Source: an uncultured bacterium (GTDB lineage Bacteria > Verrucomicrobiota > Kiritimatiellia > RFP12 > CAIWXQ01). From it: 64,000 bases of DNA. The DNA lies in NCBI GenBank assembly GCA_903916675.1, contig CAIWXQ010000018.1, positions 124,001 through 188,000 on the forward strand, given 5' to 3'. The notes below the pieces were generated by a model. It had not been told where the DNA came from, did not search any database, and saw only the letters and a program-made list of their open reading frames with translations. Both the position numbers and the translations under genes were made by a program. Shown here one piece after another: positions 9,284-18,404 of this stretch. The first letter of the stretch is position 1, and the number at the start of each line of letters is the position of its first letter.

Positions 9284-10264
9284 TTAGAAGCCGTAGTTCA
9301 CACCCACCAGCGCCTGCACCGTATCAAACGAGCCGGATCCGAGATCCTTGGTGCAGGAAACGTAGGCCGAGGTGGACGGCGTGAAGCGGTACGTCAGCTT
9401 CGGGCCGAATGTCAACCACTCGCGGTCGCCCACGTTGACAGCCGCGGACTTCTTGTAGTGGGTCAGGCGGTTCCAGTTCGCCTGCAGGCTCACCACCACC
9501 TTCTCGCAAATCTTGTAGCTGGCGGTATTCATCCACACGAACGTCTCCTGAGAGGGGTGAGCGTCCGCGTGTGGGGCAGCGCCGGTGGAGTCGAAATCTG
9601 CCCAAGTCCAGCTGTACATATACGCGGGCACCGTGGAGAGCGAGAGGTTGCCCTTGCTGTACATGGCACCGATAAACGGCGTAATCGTCGTGCTGGTCGT
9701 GTCGGCCTTGAGGATATTTCCAATCGGAGTGCGGGTGCGCGAGTAACCATCGTTGTAGCTGCCCGACACGCCGAACAGGAACCAGTCGATGTTCTTGGCC
9801 ATTGTGAGGCTCAGTCCGTAGGTGTCACTGTTGTTGACCAGATGGCCCGGGGCCATGGCGTCCGCCGCGGTGATGCCATAGGTTCCTGCCAGAGAGACAG
9901 CCACATCACAGTACGATAGGAAGTTCAGACCCAGCGTCCCGTTGCGCCCGTGCGACGTGAAGCCCGTATTCCCAAACGGATCCACTCTCTTGTCGCGGGA
10001 GTCGGTGTAGCTGTATTCGGCAAATACCGAAGGCGAACGGAACCAGACATTCTCGCTGGCTGCCGCATGCGCCGCCCAGTTGTTCTGCAGCAGCGAGGTG
10101 ACGTTCTGCACGCCGCCGCGCATTTGAGTCAACGGCAGATTGCCCGGGTTGTCTGAAAGAGAGTCTGGGCCTTCATAACTACCACTACTGGCCGCGACCA
10201 TGCCGGCGGCTAGAAGCGCGACGCCAGCAATCAGCACAACGGAATGCCTTTTTGCGTGGTTCAT
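9284..10264 (-). CDS. Outer-membrane beta-barrel / autotransporter-domain-like protein
   Basis: Signal peptide MNHAKRHSVVLIAGVALLAAGMVAAS; alternating aromatic strands; C-terminal ALVGVNYGF ending in Phe. Confidence 0.65.
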   Translation of the reverse strand: MNHAKRHSVVLIAGVALLAAGMVAASSGSYEGPDSLSDNPGNLPLTQMRGGVQNVTSLLQNNWAAHAAASENVWFRSPSVFAEYSYTDSRDKRVDPFGNTGFTSHGRNGTLGLNFLSYCDVAVSLAGTYGITAADAMAPGHLVNNSDTYGLSLTMAKNIDWFLFGVSGSYNDGYSRTRTPIGNILKADTTSTTITPFIGAMYSKGNLSLSTVPAYMYSWTWADFDSTGAAPHADAHPSQETFVWMNTASYKICEKVVVSLQANWNRLTHYKKSAAVNVGDREWLTFGPKLTYRFTPSTSAYVSCTKDLGSGSFDTVQALVGVNYGF

Positions 10265-10481
10265 AGGATATACCCTTTCGTTGGTTATTACTGCTGTCCG
10301 TCCAGAGGAACCGCCAAGCTCCCGCCGGATTTCCCCTCAACAAGTCAATTGAGGCGAATTTGCTGAAAGACTAAAGGACAAGGGGGATTAACGTCAAGCA
10401 CTCGTTTTGGGAAATATTAGGAGAATATTAGGACAAGCGACGACGCATGCTCCAGCCTTTCTTCCGAGAGTCGGCGGCGGA

Positions 10482-11279
10482 TCAGGAGGGGAGTCTTTTC
10501 CGCATGGCCGTGCGCGTGTCGGCGAAGCAGTCTCTGACGGTGGGAGAGTCGTCAATCGCGAGAACATACTGCTCGCGGAACTCCAGCGCTTTGTTTGCCC
10601 AGGCGATGGCCACAGTGGCCGGATAGTGCAGGCCACTGTGCAGCCACCCCACCTGAATCAGCACGAAATCGCACATAGAGCGGACAAGTTCGTAGTGGAC
10701 GCCTTGGCCCGCGCGGATGGCGGCTAGAATGTCCGGGTTGACCCGCTCGTGCGCCGGCAGCGACCAGGCAATCTCAGGGTGATCGTCCAGGTGTCCTTTG
10801 CGGACGGTCTCCTCGAGGATACGGAAAATGTCCAGCTTGTCTGCGTCCCGCACGAGATGGGCGCACGCCGCATGCTCCGGCAGCAGAGTTGGGGACAGTT
10901 CGCGCAGGTTGTGGCAGCCTACTGACACGAGAATCCGCTCGCGCTCTTCTGCGGGTAGGGCGTCCAGCACGCCCTCGTCGCGCAATACCGCAACGCTGCG
11001 CGTCGCGTGATTGAAGGACTTGCTGTCCTCGAAACTGCGGTACTCGGCGTATTGCGGAAAGCGGCCCACGTCGTGCAGCAGGGCGCAGGCCTTCCCCAGC
11101 AGGACCTGCGCTTCCTGCCATTTTTCTGCGGCCAGGATGCGCTCGGCATTGGCCACCACGCGCCAGCTATGCTCCACCTTCAGTTGCTGCATGGGGTGAA
11201 AGCGCCCGTCCGGGCCGGCGAAGCGCCGGGTGTAGGCGTCGAAGAAACATTCGAGCTGGGCAAAATCAGTGGGCGTCAT
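10482..11279 (-). CDS. HD domain-containing phosphohydrolase
   Basis: EHSWRVVANAERIL, ALLHDVGRFPQY, FNHATRSVAVLRDEG, VGCHN, LVRDADKLDIFRIL. Confidence 0.83.
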   Translation of the reverse strand: MTPTDFAQLECFFDAYTRRFAGPDGRFHPMQQLKVEHSWRVVANAERILAAEKWQEAQVLLGKACALLHDVGRFPQYAEYRSFEDSKSFNHATRSVAVLRDEGVLDALPAEERERILVSVGCHNLRELSPTLLPEHAACAHLVRDADKLDIFRILEETVRKGHLDDHPEIAWSLPAHERVNPDILAAIRAGQGVHYELVRSMCDFVLIQVGWLHSGLHYPATVAIAWANKALEFREQYVLAIDDSPTVRDCFADTRTAMRKRLPS

Positions 11280-11399
11280 GCCAGAGTCTCCACAGACGCG
11301 GAAGGATAGGGAATACTACTGCGGATGTCGAACCGGAAGCGCGCGTCTTGCGTGTCCTTGCGGACCAGTCGCGGCGATGGTACCGTGCCTGCATTCGGC

Positions 11400-12806
11400 A
11401 TGGAAACCTCCGAAAATACTGCTGCGCCGGCGCACTCGCCGCTGCTCTCCGGCAGCCTGCTGCGCGCGCTGGCCGTATTGAGCGTCCCCATGCTGCTGAG
11501 CGGCGCGCTGCAGGAGACGCAGAGCCTGATCGATCTTTTCTGGGTCGGCCGCCTGGGTCCGTATGCTGTGGCCGCGGTCGCCATGCCGGGCATCGTCCTG
11601 TTCCTGCTTGCGCCGGTGGCCATGGGGCTGATGGTCGGCACGGTGGCACTGGTCTCGCGCCACGTGGGCGCCCATGAGCCGCGCGAGGCCGGGCGCGCGG
11701 CGGCGCAGTCGCTGCTGCTGAGCGTGGTGCTGGGCGCGCTGGTTTCTGTGGCCGGATGGTTCCTGGCGCCGGAGGTCTTCCCGCTCCTGGGCGTGCGCAG
11801 CACGGATGCGGTGCAGCACGGCGTGGATCCGGCGCTGATCGTGCGCGAGGGAGTCGCCTTCCTGCGCATTCTTATGGCAGGGCAGTGGCTGATGTTCATC
11901 CTGCTGGCCTGTTTCGCCTCGCTGCAGGCGGCCGGCAACGCCCGCACGCCGATGTTCTGCAGCCTGACCGCCACGGTCGTCAACCTGATCCTTGACCCGT
12001 TCCTGATCTACGGTATCGGCCCCTTCCCGCGGCTGGGCGTGTCCGGTGCCGCGCTGGCCACGGTCTTCTCGCAGGCCGTGGCGCTGGCCGCAGCCCTGTG
12101 GGCGCTGCGCGGGAGCGACCAGGGGCTTGTCCTGCAGCGCGCCGCGTTTCGCCCCCATCCTGCGCTCTGCTGGCGGATCCTGCGCGTGGGGCTGCCGGGG
12201 TCAGGACAACTGCTGCTGCGCAGCACCATGAGCGTGGCGCTCATGCGCATCGTGGCAATCTGCGGTCCCGTGGCCGTGGCTGGCTTCAGCATCGGGCTGC
12301 GCTGGCACATGTTCATCCTCATGCCTGCTTTCGCGCTGGGCAATGCTGCGGCCACGCTGGTGGGGCAGAACCTTGGAGCCGGGCAGGCGGACCGCGCGCG
12401 CCGCAGCGCCTGGCTGGCGACCGGGATTGATGCCGTGCTCATGGTGCTCTTCGCTTTGGTGGCGCTGGTGGCGGCGGAGCCGCTGGTGCGCTGCTTTACG
12501 AAGGATCCGGAGGTCATGCGCGTCGCCGTGCAGTACTTGCGCATCGTGTCGCTCTCCTATCCGGCCGTGGCGACCGGCATCATCCTCGGCCGGGCGCTCA
12601 ACGGCGCTGGCGACAGCCTGGCGCCCATGGTCATCACGGGGATCAGCCTCTGGGGGCTCCAGTTCCCCGCCGCTCTGCTCCTGATCCATGCGGTCCATCC
12701 GCCCTCGCTCGGCATCTGGCTGGCGATCGCGGCCGGTAACGTGGTGCATGCGCTGCTGATCATGGGGCGATTCCACCGCGGCGCCTGGATGCAATGCCGG
12801 GTTTAG
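11400..12806 (+). CDS. MATE family efflux transporter
   Basis: LAVLSVPMLLSGALQETQSLIDLFWVGRLGPYAVAAVAMPG; about 12 hydrophobic segments; VGQNLGAGQADRARRSAW. Confidence 0.9.
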   Translation: METSENTAAPAHSPLLSGSLLRALAVLSVPMLLSGALQETQSLIDLFWVGRLGPYAVAAVAMPGIVLFLLAPVAMGLMVGTVALVSRHVGAHEPREAGRAAAQSLLLSVVLGALVSVAGWFLAPEVFPLLGVRSTDAVQHGVDPALIVREGVAFLRILMAGQWLMFILLACFASLQAAGNARTPMFCSLTATVVNLILDPFLIYGIGPFPRLGVSGAALATVFSQAVALAAALWALRGSDQGLVLQRAAFRPHPALCWRILRVGLPGSGQLLLRSTMSVALMRIVAICGPVAVAGFSIGLRWHMFILMPAFALGNAAATLVGQNLGAGQADRARRSAWLATGIDAVLMVLFALVALVAAEPLVRCFTKDPEVMRVAVQYLRIVSLSYPAVATGIILGRALNGAGDSLAPMVITGISLWGLQFPAALLLIHAVHPPSLGIWLAIAAGNVVHALLIMGRFHRGAWMQCRV

Positions 12807-12986
12807 GCTGATCGGCTGTAGGGGTTAAGGCTGTAGGCGGGAGCCCATCATTATTTTCTGTGCCCGCAGTTCCCCTCTGCGCCCTCTGTGTCCCAAACCA
12901 GGTAAAGGATCGTTCGCAAATCATTGCCGGGCATCCTGCGATCCCGCTATACTGGGGCGTATTCAATAGATGCGGAGCCCCTCCAC

Positions 12987-14252
12987 ATGAGTCGCAAGAA
13001 CCTGGCATTGCCGTTCACCCGGAAGCAGATCGAGGCGGTGGAGTGCACGCTTCCCACGCCGTTCCACATCTACGACGAGGCCGGCATCCGCGCCAACGCG
13101 CGCCGGCTCAAGGCAGCTTTTGCCTGGAACCCGGGGTTCAAGGAATACTTTGCGGTCAAGGCCTGCCCGAACCCGTTTCTCCTGAAGATTCTGAAGGCCG
13201 AGGGGTTTGGCGCAGACTGCAGCTCGCTGCCGGAGTTGCTGCTGGCGGAGCGCGTGGGGATCACGGGCGAAGAGATCATGTTCACCTCCAACGACACGCC
13301 GGCGGACGAGTTCGTCGCGGCGCACAAACTGGGGGCGATCCTCAACCTCGACGACCTCACGCACCTGCCGTTCCTCGAGCAGGCCGCCGGCCTGCCGAAG
13401 CTGCTCTGCTTCCGCTACAACCCCGGGCTGCTCAAGGGCGGCAACGCGATCATCGGCCACCCGGAGGAAGCCAAGTACGGCTTCACCCGCGAGCAGCTCT
13501 TCGACGGATATCGCCAAGCCAAAGCCAAGGGGGTGAAACGCTTCGGGCTTCACACCATGGTGGCGTCGAACGAGCTCAACCCGCAATACTTCATCGACAC
13601 CGCGGAGCTGCTCTTTGACCTCGTGGCCGAAATTTCGCGGACCGTTGGGATCGCGTTCGAGTTCGTCAATCTCGGCGGCGGCATCGGCATTCCCTACAAG
13701 CCGGAGCAGGAGGCCGTGGATCTGGAGCGCGTGGGCGCGGGAATCCGCAAGGCCTACGAGGCGCGGCTGAAGGGGCTGCCGCCGCTGCGGCTCTGCCTGG
13801 AGTGCGGCCGCATGGTCACCGGCCCTTACGGCTATCTCGTCACCCGCGTGCGCCACATCAAGCACACCTACAAGTGCTACGCCGGGCTCGACGCCTGCAT
13901 GGCCAACCTGATGCGGCCGGCGCTCTACGGCTCGTATCACCACATCACCGTGCTGGGGAAGGAGACCCGGCCCGCCGCAGTGAAGTACGACGTCACCGGC
14001 TCGCTCTGCGAGAACAACGACAAATTCGCGATCGATCGCCTGCTACCTGAGCTGGCGCCCGGCGACCTGCTTGTGATCCACGACACGGGCGCGCACGGCC
14101 ATGCCATGGGGTTCCAGTACAATGGCAAGCTGCGCTCCGCCGAGTTGCTGCTGCGCGAGGACGGCGCCATCGTGCCAATCCGCCGCGCCGAGACGCCGGA
14201 AGATTATTTCGCCACGCTCGATTTCACGGGGCTGAAGAAGTTCAAGGCATGA
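12987..14252 (+). CDS. lysA: Diaminopimelate decarboxylase
   Basis: TPFHIYDEAGIRANARRL, YFAVKACPNPFLLKIL, GADCSSLPELLLAERVG, VNLGGGIGIPYKPEQ, LECGRMVTGPYGYLV, GSLCENNDKF, IHDTGAHGHAMGFQYN. Confidence 0.88.
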   Translation: MSRKNLALPFTRKQIEAVECTLPTPFHIYDEAGIRANARRLKAAFAWNPGFKEYFAVKACPNPFLLKILKAEGFGADCSSLPELLLAERVGITGEEIMFTSNDTPADEFVAAHKLGAILNLDDLTHLPFLEQAAGLPKLLCFRYNPGLLKGGNAIIGHPEEAKYGFTREQLFDGYRQAKAKGVKRFGLHTMVASNELNPQYFIDTAELLFDLVAEISRTVGIAFEFVNLGGGIGIPYKPEQEAVDLERVGAGIRKAYEARLKGLPPLRLCLECGRMVTGPYGYLVTRVRHIKHTYKCYAGLDACMANLMRPALYGSYHHITVLGKETRPAAVKYDVTGSLCENNDKFAIDRLLPELAPGDLLVIHDTGAHGHAMGFQYNGKLRSAELLLREDGAIVPIRRAETPEDYFATLDFTGLKKFKA

Positions 14253-14281
14253 ATTTTTCGCGGGGCGGAAAATTCATTTTT
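14250..14281 (+). terminator. Rho-independent terminator overlapping lysA stop codon
   Basis: TGAATTTTTCGC-GGG-GCGGAAAATTCATTTTT: 8-12 bp stem and T-run; TGA stop is the first triplet of the stem. Confidence 0.7.
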
Positions 14282-14310
14282 GGACAAGGTCGCTAGATCG
14301 ACGCACGGTT

Positions 14311-14375
14311 GTAGGGACGGTTCTCCGAACCGTCCGCGGACGCCTCGGAGCGGCGGTCCTACCTCGGCGCGAGAC
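14311..14375. repeat. REP/BIME-like paired hairpin element
   Basis: GTAGGGACGGTTCTCCGAACCGTCCG followed by CGCCTCGGAGCGGCGGTCCTACC; bounded by GTAGG...CCTAC. Confidence 0.6.
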
Positions 14376-14415
14376 GCGCCGGCCTGTTTTCCGCCGGTCA
14401 GAGCCACAGGATTGC

Positions 14416-14961
14416 CTAGAACACCAGCAGCCCCAGCGCGAGGAAGACGGCGCCGAGTGCGGTGCTGAGGACGCCGGAGATCAGCATGCGCACGGGTTTG
14501 GCGGCGCACCAGTCAAGCCATCGGCGCAGGTAATACGGGTAGAGGATCAGCGTCATGCCGATTACGATGGCGAGGTAGGAGAAAATCACCAGCGCCAACC
14601 GCAGCGGCGAAGTCTCTTCGCGCGCGGCGAGCAGCAGCGGGCAGGGGAAGAGCACGAGCAGGCCGCCCGCAGCGCGGCAGCTCAGCAGGTCGTCCATCCA
14701 GTACCACGACAGCGGGATGGCTGCCAGCGTCAGGAACGGAATCCACGGGCGGATGGGAGTCATGAAATCGATGGGCATGCTGTAGGCTGCCCAGCCAGCC
14801 CAAGCCCAGGCGCCGGCGGCAAGTGTACGACCGGTCCAGACGTGCCGCGCAAAGGCACGCGCCACCTGCCCAGCCTGCGCTGGCGCCATCAGCGCAAAGA
14901 GTCCCTTGGCGAGCAGGATCGCGCCCAGCAGCAGAGACCAGTGAGAAAGATTCATCAACAT
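14416..14961 (-). CDS. Membrane protein of unknown function
   Basis: 181 aa with about 5 hydrophobic segments (LLLGAILLAKGLFALMA..., LALVIFSYLAIVIGMTLILY..., LSTALGAVFLALGLLVF). Confidence 0.6.
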   Translation of the reverse strand: MLMNLSHWSLLLGAILLAKGLFALMAPAQAGQVARAFARHVWTGRTLAAGAWAWAGWAAYSMPIDFMTPIRPWIPFLTLAAIPLSWYWMDDLLSCRAAGGLLVLFPCPLLLAAREETSPLRLALVIFSYLAIVIGMTLILYPYYLRRWLDWCAAKPVRMLISGVLSTALGAVFLALGLLVF

Positions 14962-14990
14962 GGCAGTTGCCTCGTTTGTCAGACTATAGG

Positions 14991-16364
14991 CTATAGTCTT
15001 TGTTGAATCGGCCTACATCCTTCTCCCGCTACTTCCCCCACCAGCGTCTGCGGTCCGGCGCGGGTAATTCGCACGGCGACGAGATCTCCCGCGGCAATGG
15101 AAGGCGGAGGCTCGAAGGCCACGATCTTGTTGCCGGGCGTGCGGCCGGACCAGCGCTCTTCGTTGCGCAGGCTGACCCCCTCGGCAAGCACCTCCAGCGT
15201 ATGTCCCACGCACGCCTCGTTCAGCCGCAGGCCGCGCGTATCCTGGTCATCCAGCAGCACCTGGTTCCGGCGTGCCTTCTCTGCGGCTGGCACGTCGTCG
15301 CACTGGGCAGCGGCCGGAGTGCCTGGACGGGGAGAGTATTTGAAAACAAAGGCATTGTCAAAAGCCGCTCCCTCCATCAGGTGGCGGGTGGCCTGGAAGT
15401 CCGCCTCCGTCTCCGTGGGGAAGCCGACGATAATGTCGGTGGTGAGCGCGAACTCCGGGATCGCGGTGCGCAGCCGCGCTACGGCGTCGAGGTACTGCGC
15501 GGCGGTATAGCCGCGGCGCATCAGGCCGAGGATGCGGTCAGAGCCGGATTGCACCGGCAGGTGGAGGTGCGGACAGATGTGCGGCAGCGTGGCCATGGCG
15601 CGCACGAGCTCGTCCGTGATGCCGGACGGGTGCCCGGAGGTGAAGCGGATGCGGCGGATGCCGGGCATGGCGCTGACAGCCTCCAGCAGGCGCGGGAAAT
15701 CCTCGCGGAACCCGGCGGAGCTTGCGCGGACGCCTTCCCAGACTGGATTGGAACGGCCGTAATTCATGACGCTCTGGCCGAGGAGGGTCACTTCCCTGAC
15801 GCCACTGGCAACGAGTTGCCGCACCTCGTCGAAGATCTCCGCCGCGGGGCGGCTGTATTCGGCGCCGCGCACATCCGGCACCACGCAGTAGGCGCAGCGG
15901 CGGTTGCAACCAAGCAGGACCGTGACGAACGCGCTGACCGGCCCGGTTAGATGCGCGCTTGGCACGCGCGGCACGGCAGCGGCATCGTCGAGGCGCACAA
16001 GGCCGCGCTCGCCGGCAACGAGGCGCGCCAGGATCTCCGGGATGGACTGCTGCTGGCGCGTGCCGGCCACGAAGTCGAGCTTCGGGATCTTTTTGAGCAG
16101 TTCGGCGCCGCGACGCTGGGCCATGCATCCCATCACGCCAACCAGCCGGTGCGGCGCCAGGCGCTTGCCCGCGCAGAGCAGGCCCAGCTTGCCGAGAGCT
16201 TTCTCCTCCGCCTTGCCGCGCACGCTGCAGGTGTTGACGACGATGACGTCCGCATCCGCCTCGTCCACGGCCGGCAGATGGCCGGCGGCCTCCAGGCAGG
16301 CGGCCACGCCCTCGGCGTCGCGGACATTCATCTGGCAGCCGTAGGTGTGCAGCAGATACTTCAA
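14991..16364 (-). CDS. miaB: tRNA-2-methylthio-N6-dimethylallyladenosine synthase
   Basis: YLLHTYGCQMNVRDAE, VNTCSVRGKAEEKALGKLG, GCMAQRRG, LLGCNRRCAYCVVPDVRG radical-SAM CxxxCxxC, C-terminal TRAM region. Confidence 0.93.
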   Translation of the reverse strand: MKYLLHTYGCQMNVRDAEGVAACLEAAGHLPAVDEADADVIVVNTCSVRGKAEEKALGKLGLLCAGKRLAPHRLVGVMGCMAQRRGAELLKKIPKLDFVAGTRQQQSIPEILARLVAGERGLVRLDDAAAVPRVPSAHLTGPVSAFVTVLLGCNRRCAYCVVPDVRGAEYSRPAAEIFDEVRQLVASGVREVTLLGQSVMNYGRSNPVWEGVRASSAGFREDFPRLLEAVSAMPGIRRIRFTSGHPSGITDELVRAMATLPHICPHLHLPVQSGSDRILGLMRRGYTAAQYLDAVARLRTAIPEFALTTDIIVGFPTETEADFQATRHLMEGAAFDNAFVFKYSPRPGTPAAAQCDDVPAAEKARRNQVLLDDQDTRGLRLNEACVGHTLEVLAEGVSLRNEERWSGRTPGNKIVAFEPPPSIAAGDLVAVRITRAGPQTLVGEVAGEGCRPIQQRL

Positions 16365-18262
16365 GGCGCGGCATCCTTTTTGCCGCCTATGGTGCTGCCG
16401 ACGGTGTCGACAATGCGCTCGAGCACGCCGTGGTATTCCCAGACCGGGTTCGCGGGAGGGCCCTTGACGCGGAATTCCAGAAGCAGCTTGGAGAAGGGGA
16501 AGGTGACGATCTGCCAGAACCGACCCAGCCAGGTCCGTTGCTTGAAAATGCTGGTCCGGACGCAGAAGTCGAGCTGGTCATTGGGAAAACTGTACGTGCC
16601 ATTGCCGCCGATGCTGAAGATGTTGCCTTCCACCAGCAGGTGGTCGGAGGAGAGCACGCCGTTGGTGATCGAGAACGGCAGGCTGGCCTCGGACTGGCTG
16701 ATCATCAGGTCGACGCCCGGCACATTGCGCGCCAGGTAGTCGGTCAGGCCGGCGAACAGCGGGATGCGTCCCAGTTCCCCTTTTTCCACCTGGACCTCGC
16801 CGTTGCCGGAGAGGCATCGGACGTGACCCGCGCCCAAGCTGCTGGCAAGGGACATCGTGGCGCTGGCGGTCCCGGAGGGGATATTGGTGAAGCCGAGTTG
16901 CGCGGCGAAGGTGTGGAGATCGAGGTGTTCGATCTGGAACGACGTGCGGTAGGTCATCTGCGTGCCGTCGCCGGGGAGCGAGACCAGGTGGAGCGTGCCG
17001 CGGATTTCTCCGCCCGCCGCCGTGGCGCGCACGTTGCGCACCGCGTAGGCGTTGGTGGCAATGGCGAACTCGCAGGAGAGGTCCTGCAGCTTGACGCTGC
17101 GGACGGTGGCGGTCGGCGCGAGCAGCGAACCGGCGAGAACGATGCCGTCGAGGTTGCCATCGAGCGGCACGCGGCCGGCGGCGGTCAGCCGGGGGGGCGT
17201 GTCGAAGACAAAGCCGTTCTTCTCGGGGTTGAGGTTCACGCGGATGATGCGCAGCAGCGGTTCGATCGGCATGTCCGCCTGCGCGGCAAAGTCGACGTTG
17301 GAGGCCAGCAGATCGATGTCCAGACTGCCGGAGAGACGGCCATCCGGACGCTCGCAGACGAGCGGATCGATCCGGACGCGCTCGAGGTCGTTGGTCCCGT
17401 CGGCCACGAGGATCGCGCTGACGCGGCGGACGGGGACGCCGCCGTAGGTGGCATCCGTCACGACCAGCGAGAGGCGCAATTCATAGTGCGGTTCGGCCGG
17501 TGCCACGCGGAAGTGCGCCTCGACATCGACGGGCCGGGAGTTGAACGCGAACCGGTGCGCGATCTCCAGGGCGCCGTTGGCTTCCAGCATGCGCAGGAGC
17601 GGATAGACGCGGTCAGGCGTCAGATGGCCGGAGATCCGCCCCTCGATCAGTCCGGAGGCGGGATCAAACCGAAGGCTTCCCTCGGCATCCTCGGGCCAGC
17701 GGTTGCGGGGCCATTCGATCTTGGCGTTTTCGATGAAAATCACGCCATTTTCCTGGCGGAAAAGTCCCTGCAGCCGCTGGAAGCGCATGCCGAGCAAGGT
17801 GGCGTCCACCAGGTCGAATCGCATGGGTGCGAGCGAGGGGATGGCTGTGGCGACGTTGGTTCCCGCGCTGGTGGACGACGGACGCGGCGGCAGCGCGGCG
17901 AGGTTGACGCGGTGCGCGACGACGGTGTCGACCCACTCCCGCGGCGGGCGGTCTGGCCGGAATCCGCCGGAGAGGCGCAACTCGTCGGCCGTGAACCACT
18001 CCGGCGCCACCACGCCCTTGGGGAGCAGGCGTACCTTGTGCAGCACCAGTCCTTCGCGCAGACCGAAGGACGCGCTATGCGCGTCGAGCATGTCGGTCTC
18101 CGGGCTAAGCGCGGTCAGCAATTGCCCGAGTGTCGTGCGCGGAATCGGCCGCGCGGCCACGTAGAAAAAGAGGAATACCGCGAGGGCGAGCAACCCCGCC
18201 GTCCAGACCACGGCGCGGAAGATGCCGAACAGAAACCGAAAGATGCCCTTGAGAACCCGCAA
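16361..18262 (-). CDS. AsmA-like / translocation-assembly-type large envelope protein
   Basis: Likely TTG start (RVLKGIFRFLFGIFRAVVWTAGLLALAVFLFFYV TM helix), repeated beta-rich segments, AsmA-like C-terminus (GNGTYSFPNDQLDFCVRTSIF...). 4-bp overlap with miaB start. Confidence 0.65.
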   Translation of the reverse strand: MRVLKGIFRFLFGIFRAVVWTAGLLALAVFLFFYVAARPIPRTTLGQLLTALSPETDMLDAHSASFGLREGLVLHKVRLLPKGVVAPEWFTADELRLSGGFRPDRPPREWVDTVVAHRVNLAALPPRPSSTSAGTNVATAIPSLAPMRFDLVDATLLGMRFQRLQGLFRQENGVIFIENAKIEWPRNRWPEDAEGSLRFDPASGLIEGRISGHLTPDRVYPLLRMLEANGALEIAHRFAFNSRPVDVEAHFRVAPAEPHYELRLSLVVTDATYGGVPVRRVSAILVADGTNDLERVRIDPLVCERPDGRLSGSLDIDLLASNVDFAAQADMPIEPLLRIIRVNLNPEKNGFVFDTPPRLTAAGRVPLDGNLDGIVLAGSLLAPTATVRSVKLQDLSCEFAIATNAYAVRNVRATAAGGEIRGTLHLVSLPGDGTQMTYRTSFQIEHLDLHTFAAQLGFTNIPSGTASATMSLASSLGAGHVRCLSGNGEVQVEKGELGRIPLFAGLTDYLARNVPGVDLMISQSEASLPFSITNGVLSSDHLLVEGNIFSIGGNGTYSFPNDQLDFCVRTSIFKQRTWLGRFWQIVTFPFSKLLLEFRVKGPPANPVWEYHGVLERIVDTVGSTIGGKKDAAP

Positions 18263-18404
18263 GCTGCCCCCATCTTTCCCTTGCTGCGGCGCGCCGCAGC
18301 GCACCGTCCACCGAACAGCCGCAAGTATAGCCGGCCCGCCACGGGTTGTCACGGCGCGGTGGGTGATGAGCGCGGGCTTTTTTGCCAGCGATGAACATGC
18401 TAGC

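Noticed and set aside
16430-18394. 654-aa plus-strand ORF
   Set aside because: Antisense shadow of the AsmA-like gene; low-complexity Gly/Glu/Arg/Ala composition.
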